From positions 620,001 to 684,000 of the forward strand of contig AP018281.1 of the NCBI GenBank assembly GCA_002368355.1: a DNA stretch of 64,000 bases, given 5' to 3'. Positions 48,491-57,997 of this stretch are shown one piece after another. The translations under genes and the position numbers were made by a program. This DNA comes from Chondrocystis sp. NIES-4102. GTDB lineage: Bacteria > Cyanobacteriota > Cyanobacteriia > Cyanobacteriales > Xenococcaceae. Position 1 is the stretch's first letter. The number at the start of each line of letters is the position of its first letter. The notes beneath the pieces were generated by a model that searched no databases, was not told the origin of the DNA, and saw only the letters and a program-made list of their open reading frames with translations.

Positions 48491-48767
48491 ATCCCCGTGT
48501 AATAATAAGTATTTGATAATCGGATCTGTGATAGAGTAATATCTCATTAATATTAAAAAATGTTACTCAATTCAGATTTCACATAGACTCCGCAACCTCC
48601 AGTCTAGTGTACTCATTTATACCCTAATCGCCGACTGCTCACTTGTCCCTACTCCAATAGAAGTTAAGACAGTTGCCATCAACTAATTAGCAGGAGATAT
48701 ATATTACTGCGGTTTACAAATGAGTAGATTTAAAAAAGCTATCTATCACGCAATAGGGTCGCGTCAA

Positions 48768-48788
48768 AGCTAATAGCTAATAGCTACG
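48768..48788. repeat. heptamer repeat AGCTAAT
   Basis: Two exact and one degenerate copy of AGCTAAT. Its inverse ATTAGCT is the unit of the first block in the array at 31819-31866. Confidence 0.55.
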
Positions 48789-48899
48789 AACTAGTTAATT
48801 GAATACGTAGTCTATTCAACTGAAAACGGCTGTATGTAATGGGGACTTAAGTAGTATTTATAAAAATTCCTAACATTGCTTCTTATTGCTATAAAACAC

Positions 48900-48927
48900 A
48901 AAAAAGGATAAGAAAAACCTCTTATCC
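48900..48927 (-). terminator. intrinsic terminator of psbV
   Basis: On the minus strand GGATAAGA and TCTTATCC form a perfect 8-bp stem with a 6-nt loop, followed directly by six T. It lies 55 bp after the psbV stop codon. Confidence 0.85.
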
Positions 48928-48981
48928 TCTAGATTATGTAAAATAATTAGCTAATATCTAATAGCCAAAAACTTCAAAATA

Positions 48982-49473
48982 TTAGTTATAAACTTTTCCG
49001 CCACCCCAAAGGATGCCACGGATTTCTGGTTGAATTAGAATGTATCCTGCGACTGCTTGTAAATCTTCATCGGTTAAATTACGCATTAGAGGATAAAGAT
49101 CAGAACGAGTAGTATTAGGATGGAATTCGTATATATCTTTTTCCCCATCATAGGTTTTAGGGTTTTTAAGATACTCAACAATTCCTTCAACATTATCTCT
49201 AGGAGGGAAAGCACCAGCTAAGGCAGTCAAACCTAAATTAACGTTAGGGTTGGTTTTAGTAGCCCCACTCTTATGACAATAGGAACAAGTATCAACAAAA
49301 ACTTTTTGTCCTTGTTTAACTTGTTTAAGACTTAAAACAACTTCTTCTCCTGAGTCATTTAATTTGACAGTTCTAATATTTTCATCTAGTTCAACGGCGT
49401 TAACGTTACCAATATTAAATTGAATTGCCAAAAATACGGCAGCTAACATAGCAAATAATAATCGCTTCAACAT
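48982..49473 (-). CDS. psbV: photosystem II cytochrome c-550
   Basis: 163 residues from the ATG at 49473, preceded by GAGGAG at 4-nt spacing; the frame continues upstream but that extension is spurious. A signal peptide is cleaved after NVNA (residue 26), leaving a 137-residue mature extrinsic lumenal subunit that stabilises the Mn4CaO5 cluster. Haem is attached by CSYCH: Cys63 and Cys66, i.e. mature 37 and 40, with axial His at mature 41. The second axial ligand His118 (mature 92) is in YEFHPN. All numbering agrees with known PsbV. Monocistronic with its own terminator. Confidence 0.97.
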   Translation of the reverse strand: MLKRLLFAMLAAVFLAIQFNIGNVNAVELDENIRTVKLNDSGEEVVLSLKQVKQGQKVFVDTCSYCHKSGATKTNPNVNLGLTALAGAFPPRDNVEGIVEYLKNPKTYDGEKDIYEFHPNTTRSDLYPLMRNLTDEDLQAVAGYILIQPEIRGILWGGGKVYN

Positions 49474-49598
49474 TGTTCTCCTCAAAAATTTTAATTTGAT
49501 GATAGTGCTATTAAATAACGCACCAGTATACATAATCGTCAGTTATTTATCTTGACAGAATATTTAATTGTTAATGCCAACAGTAACCAATCTTATCG

Positions 49599-49811
49599 CT
49601 ATGAGCGAATATAGAACCTATTAGAGCTAAAATAATCTATTCTTGTTTTAGCTTTAAAATTATTCTTGGCAGCTAGAATTGCCCTGATCTTTGCCTTGGC
49701 ATCTTCAACGGTGCTAGACAAAGCGCGTTCGTTTTGATAATTAATTAAAGGCGCGATCGCTGGGGCGGGAATACGGTTTATTGTTTGATTTGATATTTCT
49801 GCAAAGCCCAT
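49599..49811 (-). CDS. small hypothetical protein
   Basis: 70 residues from the ATG at 49811 (an in-frame GTG at 49817 would add two). Sequence MGFAEISNQTINRIPAPAIAPLINYQ followed by a basic helix (SSTVEDAKAKIRAILAAKNNFKAKTR) and an aromatic/Arg tail. Composition looks protein-like but I do not recognise it and see no strong ribosome-binding site. It lies upstream of psbV on the same strand, 125 bp before its start. Confidence 0.5.
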   Translation of the reverse strand: MGFAEISNQTINRIPAPAIAPLINYQNERALSSTVEDAKAKIRAILAAKNNFKAKTRIDYFSSNRFYIRS

Positions 49812-50022
49812 AAGCACGTTCTATATAAATCTCATCAATTAAGATTGTCTGGTTAATTAATTGTCAGGATTAAGTAACTTTGTATTATATTTAGGGTAAC
49901 AGATGGTCATCTTGAGTAAGAATACCTAGGATGACTAGCAACCCAAGTTAATTGATTATTATCATCCCATTTAATAGACCTAATTTCAGCAAAATTTTGG
50001 AGTAATTCGTGATATGTAGCTA

Positions 50023-50784
50023 TTAGGGGTGTGGAAATAATAGAGAATGTAAATCGACCACTTGACCAATGACAGCGATCGCTGGGGCTTGGAAGTCTGT
50101 AGCGACTATTTGATCAATAATTGTGGCTAATGTGCCGATTAATTGTGTTTGTTGTGGTGTTGTACCCCAACGAATTAGGGCAATTGGGGTATCCTCCCTC
50201 ATTCCGCCTGCCAATAACTGGGGGATAATTTGAGCAAGATTATGGACTCCCATATAAATCACAATAGTTTCCGAACCTTGAGCGATCGCTTGCCAATTAA
50301 CTTGAGGACGATATTTCTCAGTAGCTTCATGTCCTGTTACAAAAGTAACCGAAGAATTATAATGACGGTGAGTTATGGGAATACCTGCGTAGGCTGGGGC
50401 TGCAATACCTGATGTGATACCTGGGACTACTTCCACCTGCACACCTGCTGCAATTAAGTCTGTCATTTCTTCCCCACCGCGACCAAATACAAAGGGATCA
50501 CCTCCTTTTAGGCGTACCACAATTGCCTTAGTTTCTGCTTTGGATATTAATAATTCCGTTGTCTCGGCTTGTAATAGGGAGTGACGACCTTTACGTTTAC
50601 CTGCATTAATTTTTTCAGCATGAGGATTAATTATTGCCAAAATTTCAGGGCTTACCAAAGCATCATAAATCACCACATCAGCGTGTTCTAACAGCACTTT
50701 ACCTTTAACTGTTAATAATCCAGGATCACCAGGCCCTGCCCCTACTAAATAGACTTTACCAATATACTTAATGTTCATTTGCAT
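50023..50784 (-). CDS. cobA: uroporphyrinogen-III C-methyltransferase
   Basis: 253 residues. Methylates uroporphyrinogen III at C2 and C7 to give precorrin-2, the branch point to siroheme and cobalamin. Family motifs: GKVYLVGAGPGDPGLLTVKG (SAM-binding start), VVRLKGGDPFVFGRGGEE, and VVPGITSGIAAPAYAGIPITHR. This is the single-domain form, not fused to CysG-like dehydrogenase or to HemD. Its start (ATG 50784, or ATG 50778) overlaps the end of the upstream chelatase gene, showing translational coupling. Confidence 0.95.
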   Translation of the reverse strand: MQMNIKYIGKVYLVGAGPGDPGLLTVKGKVLLEHADVVIYDALVSPEILAIINPHAEKINAGKRKGRHSLLQAETTELLISKAETKAIVVRLKGGDPFVFGRGGEEMTDLIAAGVQVEVVPGITSGIAAPAYAGIPITHRHYNSSVTFVTGHEATEKYRPQVNWQAIAQGSETIVIYMGVHNLAQIIPQLLAGGMREDTPIALIRWGTTPQQTQLIGTLATIIDQIVATDFQAPAIAVIGQVVDLHSLLFPHP

Positions 50785-51580
50785 TTATTTCCTTGACAAT
50801 TAATTCTGCTAGGGTTTGGGTTGCTCCCAATGGCTGAGTTTGCACCAACTCCACTTGAGGATATTTTGCTTGTAGGGCATTAACTTCAACGGCGATCGCT
50901 TCGGTTATTTTTCCTGGGAATAAAAAATAGGGGACAATTACTATTTGCTCATTCCCACTAGTTATTAAAGCTTCTACCTGTTGAGTCAAATTAGGCTCAA
51001 CCGACCAATACGCCATCAAAGCCTTTAACTCCGTTGCCAAATTTTGATAGTACTCATTAGCCCCAGATAAACTACTTCCGTGGGCAATTACCACCCTTGC
51101 TGCTGTTGGCATTACCTCAAATTTCTCCCTCAGTAAAGGTACTATTCCCGAATATTTACCTAAATATGGAGATAATTCTAATAACACTTGATCACCAAGT
51201 TTTTGTTGAGAAGCAGCAATTTCTCTGGGAATATCCTGTTGCACATGAACACCAGGAGCAAGAAATAAAGGTAATATTTGAATGCGTCTAAAACCTTGAG
51301 CGATCGCTTTTTGGGCAAAAGTAACTAATCTTTCACCTAAAGATAGTTCTTCAAATTCCAAAGCAGCAACTTCTATCAAAGGTACTGGCAAAGAATTCAA
51401 AGTCATTACCATCTCAGGCTTACCTTGAGCTATTTTTTCCGTAGTCTCAGGGTGCTGAATTAAAATACTTTTATATTTAAAATTTATCGCTAACAGTTCA
51501 CCTAAATAGGAGGCAAGAGTAAAAGTTCGACGGCTTCGGCTACCGTGAAAAACTAAAAAGTAGGCGGAGGATAGTATCAA
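50768..51580 (-). CDS. sirohydrochlorin chelatase (CbiX/SirB type)
   Basis: 270 residues, a two-domain (CbiX-long/SirB) class II chelatase. Each half has a metal/substrate His: FHGSRSRR near the N-terminus and VIAHGSSLSG near residue 165. The intervening ILPLFLAPGVHVQQDIP and later VPYFLFPGKITEAI are family hallmarks. It should insert Fe2+ (or Co2+) into sirohydrochlorin. The 17-bp overlap with cobA indicates a siroheme operon. This serves nitrite and sulfite reductases, consistent with nitrate uptake genes nearby. Confidence 0.92.
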   Translation of the reverse strand: MILSSAYFLVFHGSRSRRTFTLASYLGELLAINFKYKSILIQHPETTEKIAQGKPEMVMTLNSLPVPLIEVAALEFEELSLGERLVTFAQKAIAQGFRRIQILPLFLAPGVHVQQDIPREIAASQQKLGDQVLLELSPYLGKYSGIVPLLREKFEVMPTAARVVIAHGSSLSGANEYYQNLATELKALMAYWSVEPNLTQQVEALITSGNEQIVIVPYFLFPGKITEAIAVEVNALQAKYPQVELVQTQPLGATQTLAELIVKEINANEH

Positions 51581-51803
51581 AGAAATTTCTGAAAACTTTT
51601 AAACGTATTATTAGATTAATTACCCAGTTTAAAATAAATAGATAACTATCTGAAAATTTATAGCGATTGCGACAGTTTATTCTGTAGTCAATGATCTATC
51701 TTGATTAAAAGTCTTACTACTAAAAACTAGTAAACTGTCAAAATAACCAATAAAAACAAGCATATCCTTAAAATATACAAAATTTCCTAACTGAAGATTG
51801 ATT

Positions 51804-54092
51804 ATGTTAAGTAATAACTCTAACGAGCAAAATACTAATTCCGCTTATCCTTCAATAGCTCCTAAAAGAGATTCTTTAGATGTCAACTTCAATGAATACC
51901 TATTAAAAGTAAAAAGACGCTGGAAGCCTGCTTTAGGTGTGTTTCTTTTAACTTTAGGCGTTACTGGTGCTTTGAGCTTATTACAAACAAAAACATATCA
52001 AGCAGAAGGCAAAATACTATTTAAACAAACCAGCGCAGCATCCTATACAGGTATCGGCGAGGAAGCAGGAACTTTAAAACCGATTTTAAATGATCAAACA
52101 CCTTTAACTACTCAAATTCAAGTATTACGCTCAGAACCAGTAGTACAACAAGTTATTGATCAGCTTAAATTAACTGATAATGAAGATAAACCGCTAAAAC
52201 CAGAAGACTTTAGAAAAAAATTAGTCACAGAAGTAGTAGGGGGGACTGATGTAGTTGATGTTAAATATAGACATCCCAACCCTAAAACCGCTTCAGAAGT
52301 TGTCAATGCCTTGATGGATGTATATGTCAAAGAGCAAATTAGAGGTAATCAATCTCAACCCGCAGCAGCTAAAGATTTTATAACTAAAGAATTGCCTTCA
52401 ATTGAAAGTAAAGTTCAGCAAGCTGAGTCGCAAATTTCGGCTTTTAGAACCCAAAACAACATAGTTGATATCGAGGAAGAGAAGAGAGGGGTAGTTGAAA
52501 GTATAGGAGCGTTAAATCAGCAAATTTCTACTACAGGTTCAGAGTTACAGGGGCTTAAAGCTCAAACGGCTGCCCTCGAAGGTCAATTAGGGTTAAATTT
52601 AAACCAAGCAGTTGCTGCTAATCAACTCGGCGCATCTCCCGAAGTACAAAGCATCCTAGACCAACTAGCTCAAACAGAATCAGATTTATCTAAAGAGCGT
52701 CAAAGATTTAATGACGCACACCCCAGCGTTGTTAGTCTCAATGCCAAGAAAAACGACTTGACACAACAGCTAGAAGGATTAGTCGCTAATGCAGTCGGAC
52801 AAGGAGTACAAGTATCTCAAGGCTTACTCGAAGGTCAGGATGGCACAAAAGAAAATCAATTAGAAAGATTTATTACTTTAAAAATTGATGAACTTAGTAG
52901 ACAAAGACAAGTTGAGTCCTTATATCAATCACAACAAGAATATCTAAAACGAGCCAAAGAATTACCCAGCTTAGAAAAGCGCGATCGAGAATTAGTACGT
53001 TCAGCAGAAGCTGCTAGTAAAACCTATCAAACATTATTAGATAGTCTACAAAAAGCTCAAATTGCCGAAAATCAACAAAGCGGTAATACAGATATCGTTG
53101 AATATGCCACAGTTCCAGATAAAGGTAGTGCTGGTAGAGTAATGCTAATGGGCTTGGGAGTGATTTTAGGGGCGTTTCTTGCCAATTTATCGATTATTCT
53201 GCTAGAAATGCAAGACCGATCTTTACAGTCTTTGGCAGAAATTAAGAAAAAGTTTGCCTATAATGTGATTGGCATGACCCCCCTAGAGCCACCCAGCTAC
53301 CAAGGCAGAATTATTACCAGGGAAGAACCTGATTCTTTTTCTAGTGAAATTTATCGTATGATTCAAGCTAATCTCAAATTCTTGACCAGCGATAAACCAC
53401 CTAAAGTAATGCTAATTACTAGTTCTGTGCCTGAAGAAGGAAAATCAACAGTAGTAGCTAATTTAGCAGCAGCGATCGCGCAATTGGGACGTAGTGTTTT
53501 ATTAATCGATGCTGATTTACGTCGTTCTTCTCAGCATACTTTGTGGGGAGTTGACAATAATCTAGGACTTAAAGATATTTTGACCAATGATCAAAGTCCC
53601 CTCTCAGTTATTAAACGACCCATGCCAAAATTAAGTCTATTAACCAGTGGGATAGTTAATTCCAATCCCTTAGCTTTATTAGACTCGCCCATGATGAGCG
53701 ATTTTGTGGGTCGCTCCCGTAGAGATTACGATCTGATATTAATAGATGCACCACCGTTACCTGTAACCGCAGATGTATTAACTTTGAGTAAATTGGTTGA
53801 TGGCATTGTATTTGTAACTAGACCTGGAGTAGTAGAACATGAAAGTGCTGAGTTAGCTCAAGAAGCATTGGCAACTACAAGACAACAAGTTTTAGGCATG
53901 ATTATTAATGGGGTTAAAGCTAAGGAATTTGACCGTTATTCTTATCATGGTCGCTATGGTAAAAGTTATTATAAAAAGGGCAATTCTAGTCAAAGTAGCT
54001 CAAATAATTTAAATACTCAGCAAAATTCTAATCTGCCTGAAAATAATAGTTCTAACAATGGCACTAATAATGTAAGTAAAGCCAAGCTCTAA
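51804..54092 (+). CDS. polysaccharide-biosynthesis tyrosine autokinase (GumC/Wzc type)
   Basis: 762 residues from the ATG at 51804. A Wzz chain-length domain (about 25-130, TM1 near 45-62) precedes long periplasmic coiled coils (195-400). TM2 lies near 450-470, and the cytoplasmic BY-kinase domain (about 520-720) has Walker A SSVPEEGKSTVVANLA, Walker A' LLIDADLRR and Walker B LILIDAPP. The tail holds a Tyr cluster (YSYHGRYGKSYYKK) for autophosphorylation, then a disordered Asn/Ser-rich end. It controls exopolysaccharide polymerisation and export. No glycosyltransferases or Wza follow in this window. Confidence 0.94.
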   Translation: MLSNNSNEQNTNSAYPSIAPKRDSLDVNFNEYLLKVKRRWKPALGVFLLTLGVTGALSLLQTKTYQAEGKILFKQTSAASYTGIGEEAGTLKPILNDQTPLTTQIQVLRSEPVVQQVIDQLKLTDNEDKPLKPEDFRKKLVTEVVGGTDVVDVKYRHPNPKTASEVVNALMDVYVKEQIRGNQSQPAAAKDFITKELPSIESKVQQAESQISAFRTQNNIVDIEEEKRGVVESIGALNQQISTTGSELQGLKAQTAALEGQLGLNLNQAVAANQLGASPEVQSILDQLAQTESDLSKERQRFNDAHPSVVSLNAKKNDLTQQLEGLVANAVGQGVQVSQGLLEGQDGTKENQLERFITLKIDELSRQRQVESLYQSQQEYLKRAKELPSLEKRDRELVRSAEAASKTYQTLLDSLQKAQIAENQQSGNTDIVEYATVPDKGSAGRVMLMGLGVILGAFLANLSIILLEMQDRSLQSLAEIKKKFAYNVIGMTPLEPPSYQGRIITREEPDSFSSEIYRMIQANLKFLTSDKPPKVMLITSSVPEEGKSTVVANLAAAIAQLGRSVLLIDADLRRSSQHTLWGVDNNLGLKDILTNDQSPLSVIKRPMPKLSLLTSGIVNSNPLALLDSPMMSDFVGRSRRDYDLILIDAPPLPVTADVLTLSKLVDGIVFVTRPGVVEHESAELAQEALATTRQQVLGMIINGVKAKEFDRYSYHGRYGKSYYKKGNSSQSSSNNLNTQQNSNLPENNSSNNGTNNVSKAKL

Positions 54093-54285
54093 AATAGATT
54101 GTTGGCGCGAATCATTGTGGACTGGCTATAGGAAAAGATTAAAGGGAAAATAAGCAATTTTTTATTAATACCTACAGGTGCTAGTTTTAGTTAAAGGCTT
54201 TGACGTGATCGCCGAGACTTGTAAAATAACTGTGTTAACCTCTTGATATTTCTAATCTTTTTTCTGCACAGATTCTCTTGCTAAT

Positions 54286-54936
54286 ATGACTTTACAACTG
54301 CGCGTTTATGTTCCAGAACACCCTTTAATTAAACATTGGCTAGCAGTTGCTCGCGATGCTAACACGCCGTCTGTGCTATTTAAAAGTGCCATGACTGAGT
54401 TGGGTAGGTGGTTGACTTACGAAGCTACTAGGAATTGGTTGCCAACCGTGGAAACAATGGTACAAACCCCTCTAACCGAATGTCCTGCAACTTTTATTAA
54501 TCCAGAAATACCAGTGGGGATCGTGCCAATTTTACGTGCTGGTTTGGCTTTAATGGATGGAGTACATAATGTTTTACCTATAGCAGCAATTTATCACTTA
54601 GGTTTAGCTCGTGATGAAACGACTCTAGAGCCTCACTGTTATTTAAATAAATTACCCGCAAGCTTGAACCCCCAAACCAGAATTATTATCCTTGAGCCGA
54701 TGTTGGCAACTGGAGGATCGATTATGATGGCAATGAAGGAGATTATTGATCGGGGTGTCGATCCTAGTTTAGTGCGAATAGTATCTGTGGTCACTGCTCC
54801 TCCTGCCCTAAGACAACTTAGTGAAGCTTATCCAGGATTAGAAGTATATACAGCTATCATTGATGAAGGACTCAATAGCAAGGGGTATATTGTTCCTGGG
54901 TTAGGAGATGCTGGCGATCGCACTTTTGGCACATAG
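54286..54936 (+). CDS. upp: uracil phosphoribosyltransferase
   Basis: 216 residues. Salvages uracil with PRPP to UMP. The N-terminus LRVYVPEHPLIKHWLAVARD and the mid block GIVPILRAGLALMDGV are typical of Upp. The PRPP-binding loop is ILEPMLATGGSIMMA (about residues 134-148) and the uracil-binding end is GYIVPGLGDAGDRTFGT. Normal length. Stands alone before a small membrane protein gene. Confidence 0.95.
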   Translation: MTLQLRVYVPEHPLIKHWLAVARDANTPSVLFKSAMTELGRWLTYEATRNWLPTVETMVQTPLTECPATFINPEIPVGIVPILRAGLALMDGVHNVLPIAAIYHLGLARDETTLEPHCYLNKLPASLNPQTRIIILEPMLATGGSIMMAMKEIIDRGVDPSLVRIVSVVTAPPALRQLSEAYPGLEVYTAIIDEGLNSKGYIVPGLGDAGDRTFGT

Positions 54937-54980
54937 ATTTTGTAACTTTAAAGTAATTAAAATTTAGTAATTTGGTCACT

Positions 54981-55268
54981 ATGAGTCAACAAAATGGTTT
55001 TGGTAGTGGATTTATTATTGGTTCAATTGTTGGAGGTGTAGTTGGAGGGATAATTGGTAATGCCTTGGCAACTCGCAATCAAAAGCCAATGAGCCAGCCT
55101 AAGAATTCTCGTTTACAAAATGGTACAGCAGTTCCATTAGCAAGTGAAGAAAGTATTGAACTGGCTCGTCATGGACTGGAAGATAAAATTGCGCAGTTGA
55201 ATTTGGCAATTGATGATGTGAGGCAACAATTAGGGTCAGTACAAGCTAATTCTTTAGAACAGGAATAA
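54981..55268 (+). CDS. small glycine-zipper membrane protein
   Basis: 95 residues from the ATG at 54981 (the frame opens at a TTG 9 bp earlier). Residues 5-29 form a glycine-rich membrane helix (GFGSGFIIGSIVGGVVGGIIGNAL), followed by a short polar linker and a C-terminal amphipathic/coiled-coil helix (EDKIAQLNLAIDDVRQQLGSVQ). The layout resembles small cyanobacterial YtxH-like or gas-vesicle-type anchors, but no family can be assigned firmly. Confidence 0.75.
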   Translation: MSQQNGFGSGFIIGSIVGGVVGGIIGNALATRNQKPMSQPKNSRLQNGTAVPLASEESIELARHGLEDKIAQLNLAIDDVRQQLGSVQANSLEQE

Positions 55269-55313
55269 GCATTGACTCTCTGCTGTAATTGTCGCCGTTG
55301 ACGCGATCGCTGA

Positions 55314-57905
55314 TTAGGGAGTTTCTAAAATTAGTTGTTGACGATGAATTTGAAGTAATTGACACTCAACCTGGGCAACGTGCTCTAACATATAAACCAG
55401 ATTATCTGGCGATAAGTTAGTTCCATCATTACGACAACTACCAGTAAAGCGGAGTTTTGCCGTTTGAGGTGGGGTCTCTAAGATAGATTCTAGGGAGAGG
55501 GAGAACAGGCGATCGCGTAAATTGATTTGTTGTTTTTTACCCGACTTGGTGGTTTTCTCCCAAAGAATTTCTTGACTGTTATTGATAGTTTCAATCCATT
55601 GTTGCCAAGTTGCGCCTTCTAATTTATCTTCTCCCATAACTTGTACCGTAATTAGATATTCTGCTTGCGCCATCAAACGGCTAGCGTTGGGAGATTTAAG
55701 ATCAACAGATTCCACTCGATAGATAGGAATGTTCTCTGGTAATGTGGCTGTTAATTTCTGTTTAAATTCTTCTAAATCTACCTCTTGAGTTAATTCAAAA
55801 TCCACAATTTCACCATTGCTAGTAATACCCAAAGATAAAGCATTAGCAATAGCAATTCTAGGGCTAGGATGATATCCCCCCGTAAAAGCAATAGGTATCG
55901 CAGCACGACGCACCGCTCGATCAAACAGGCGTACTAAATCCAGATGGCTAATTAACCCCATTTCATCCACTTTACCAAACCAGATTCTAACTTTTTGCTC
56001 TCGATGCTGATTGGGTTGAAAATGCCCTGCAAACTCAGGGATAGGTGGGGGTTCAATCACAATATTGTGTCCAAAATCTACCCCACAAACACCACAATGA
56101 GAACAACCATCAAAAGCACAATCTGGCACAGTCGCAGCTTCTAATGCTCTTTTTAAATCTTCTTTGAGCCATTGTTTATCAATTCCTGTATTTAAATGAT
56201 CCCAAGGTAAGGGAGCATCTGTAGCATCTGTATCACCAGCTTGAAATAAATTCCATTCACCATTTTCCACCTGACGATATTTCCAGGTAAGATCAGCTTC
56301 AGCGATCGCACTTTGCCAAGCTGTATAGGCTTTATCTAAGTTTTCCCACCAAGAATCCATCCCAGCCCCAAGTTCCCAGGCGCGTTTGACTACTTTGGAT
56401 AAACGGCGATCGCCCCGCCCCACGAAGTCCTCCATTGCCGAAATCCGAATATCTGTATAATTTACTTTTATGCCTCGAATACGGCGAAATTCTTCTTTTA
56501 AGAGGTTTTGTTTGCGTTTAAATTCACTGGTGGATACGGAATGCCATTGAAAGGGGGTATGGGGTTTGGGGGTAAAGTTGGAGATGGTGATATTAAAGTT
56601 GAGGCGTTTATTACTAATTTGACTGCACTCTCGACGCAACCAACGGATAGTATCGGCAATTCCAATCACATCAACATCTGTTTCCCCAGGTAAGCCGATC
56701 ATAAAATAGAGTTTTATTTTAGTCCAACCCTGTTCTACCGCCGTTTTAATCCCCCGTAATAACTCCTCATTAGTCAAGCCTTTATTAACTATATCCCTCA
56801 ATCTTTGAGTACCAGCTTCAGGGGCAAAGGTTAATCCCGACTGTCTCAAACCCCCTAAGATAAGTGCAATATTCTCGTCAAAACGGTCTACCCGTTGGCT
56901 AGGAAGGGACAGAGATATATTTTCTTGCTGTAAACGGTTTTTAATTTCCATCCCCACCGCAGGTAAGGATAAATAATCTGAACAACTGAGGGATAATAAA
57001 GAAAACTCATTATAACCTGTGGCTCGCATTCCTTTTGTAATCGCTTCTACTACTTGTTCTGGTTCAACATCCGTAGCAGGACGAGTTAACATTCCAGGCT
57101 GACAAAAACGACAACCGCGAGTACAACCGCGTCTTATTTCTACTGTCAAGCGATCGTGTACAGTTTCGACATAAGGAACTAAACCAATGGAATAGGCAGG
57201 AATTGGAGTTGCTACCCGACGCAATACTCTTTGAGGCACATCAGGGGTAATTCGCTCTAGTGAGCCTGATTCCAGCATTTGATAGAATCTTGGTACATAT
57301 ACCCCAGGTACTTGGGCTAAATCTAACAATAACTCTTCTTTATTCAAGCCTGCTGCCTTACCTTCCTTGATCACTAACCCAATTTCAGGTAATAATTCCT
57401 CCCCATCCCCTAAAGCAATAAAATCAAAGAAATCAGCATAAGGTTCGGGATTAGAAGTTGCTGTTTGTCCCCCTGCAAAAATTAAAGGATAATTGCCTGC
57501 CGATCGCTCCTGCCAAGTTAAGGGGATATGGGCTAAATCGAGCATTTCTAAGATATTGGTAGCTCCAAGCTCATAACTCAAGCTAAAGCCCAAAATATCA
57601 AAATCTAACAGGGGACGCTTTGATTCTAGGGCAAATAAAGGTGTATTGGTTGAGCGAAGTTTGGTAGAAAGATCAGGCGCGGGAAGATAAGTGCGATCGC
57701 ACAGTTGCTGTGGTTGAGCATTAATAATGTTGTAGAGGATAATATGACCTAAATTAGATGCCCCAACTTCATAGATTTCAGGATAAGTCAGCACCCAACG
57801 AACTTCGGCAGCCGTCCAAGGTTTATGCACTGCACCTAGTTCATTACCTAGATATCTAGCTGGCTTTAATAAATTGGCATCAATGGGGTTTGTTATGGCA
57901 ACCAA
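55314..57905 (-). CDS. TIGR03960-type radical SAM protein with DUF2344 domain
   Basis: 863 residues. An N-terminal B12-binding-like region (about 1-240) is followed by a radical SAM core with CTRGCRFCQPG (the CX3CX2C [4Fe-4S] motif, near residue 263). A linker has the Cys-rich CAFDGCSHCGVCGVDFG (about 600-616), and the C-terminal DUF2344 domain (about 640-860, FGKVDEMGLISHLDLVRLFDRAVRRA) resembles tRNA/rRNA-modifying partners. The start is a TTG at 57905, chosen because AGGAG lies 9 nt upstream and residues 1-12 fit the family. Substrate unknown. Two families fused, as usual in cyanobacteria. Confidence 0.92.
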   Translation of the reverse strand: MVAITNPIDANLLKPARYLGNELGAVHKPWTAAEVRWVLTYPEIYEVGASNLGHIILYNIINAQPQQLCDRTYLPAPDLSTKLRSTNTPLFALESKRPLLDFDILGFSLSYELGATNILEMLDLAHIPLTWQERSAGNYPLIFAGGQTATSNPEPYADFFDFIALGDGEELLPEIGLVIKEGKAAGLNKEELLLDLAQVPGVYVPRFYQMLESGSLERITPDVPQRVLRRVATPIPAYSIGLVPYVETVHDRLTVEIRRGCTRGCRFCQPGMLTRPATDVEPEQVVEAITKGMRATGYNEFSLLSLSCSDYLSLPAVGMEIKNRLQQENISLSLPSQRVDRFDENIALILGGLRQSGLTFAPEAGTQRLRDIVNKGLTNEELLRGIKTAVEQGWTKIKLYFMIGLPGETDVDVIGIADTIRWLRRECSQISNKRLNFNITISNFTPKPHTPFQWHSVSTSEFKRKQNLLKEEFRRIRGIKVNYTDIRISAMEDFVGRGDRRLSKVVKRAWELGAGMDSWWENLDKAYTAWQSAIAEADLTWKYRQVENGEWNLFQAGDTDATDAPLPWDHLNTGIDKQWLKEDLKRALEAATVPDCAFDGCSHCGVCGVDFGHNIVIEPPPIPEFAGHFQPNQHREQKVRIWFGKVDEMGLISHLDLVRLFDRAVRRAAIPIAFTGGYHPSPRIAIANALSLGITSNGEIVDFELTQEVDLEEFKQKLTATLPENIPIYRVESVDLKSPNASRLMAQAEYLITVQVMGEDKLEGATWQQWIETINNSQEILWEKTTKSGKKQQINLRDRLFSLSLESILETPPQTAKLRFTGSCRNDGTNLSPDNLVYMLEHVAQVECQLLQIHRQQLILETP

Positions 57906-57997
57906 AACCTCAATCTCCTCAACTGTTTGAAATATTACTTTAGTTTTTTTACTATAACGGTTTTATAGCTAGTAATTTAGCAAACTAATAACACACA

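Larger units (their letters stand above)
48308..48981. other. 674-bp intergenic region before psbV
   Basis: No protein-coding frame is credible here. It contains a promoter-like plus hairpin element (48340-48490), the 48515-48535 motif that resembles 41376-41395, a heptamer array (48768-48788), and the psbV terminator (48900-48927). The remaining sequence (about 48540-48760) shows nothing I can identify. Confidence 0.55.

Noticed and set aside
50785-51803. Cobalamin riboswitch near the cobA/chelatase genes
   Set aside because: I do not see a B12-box-like segment upstream of the chelatase start; the operon leader looks like plain AT-rich DNA.
56508-56693. 61-codon glycine-rich plus-strand frame inside the radical SAM gene
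   Set aside because: Antisense shadow of a well-supported radical SAM coding region.
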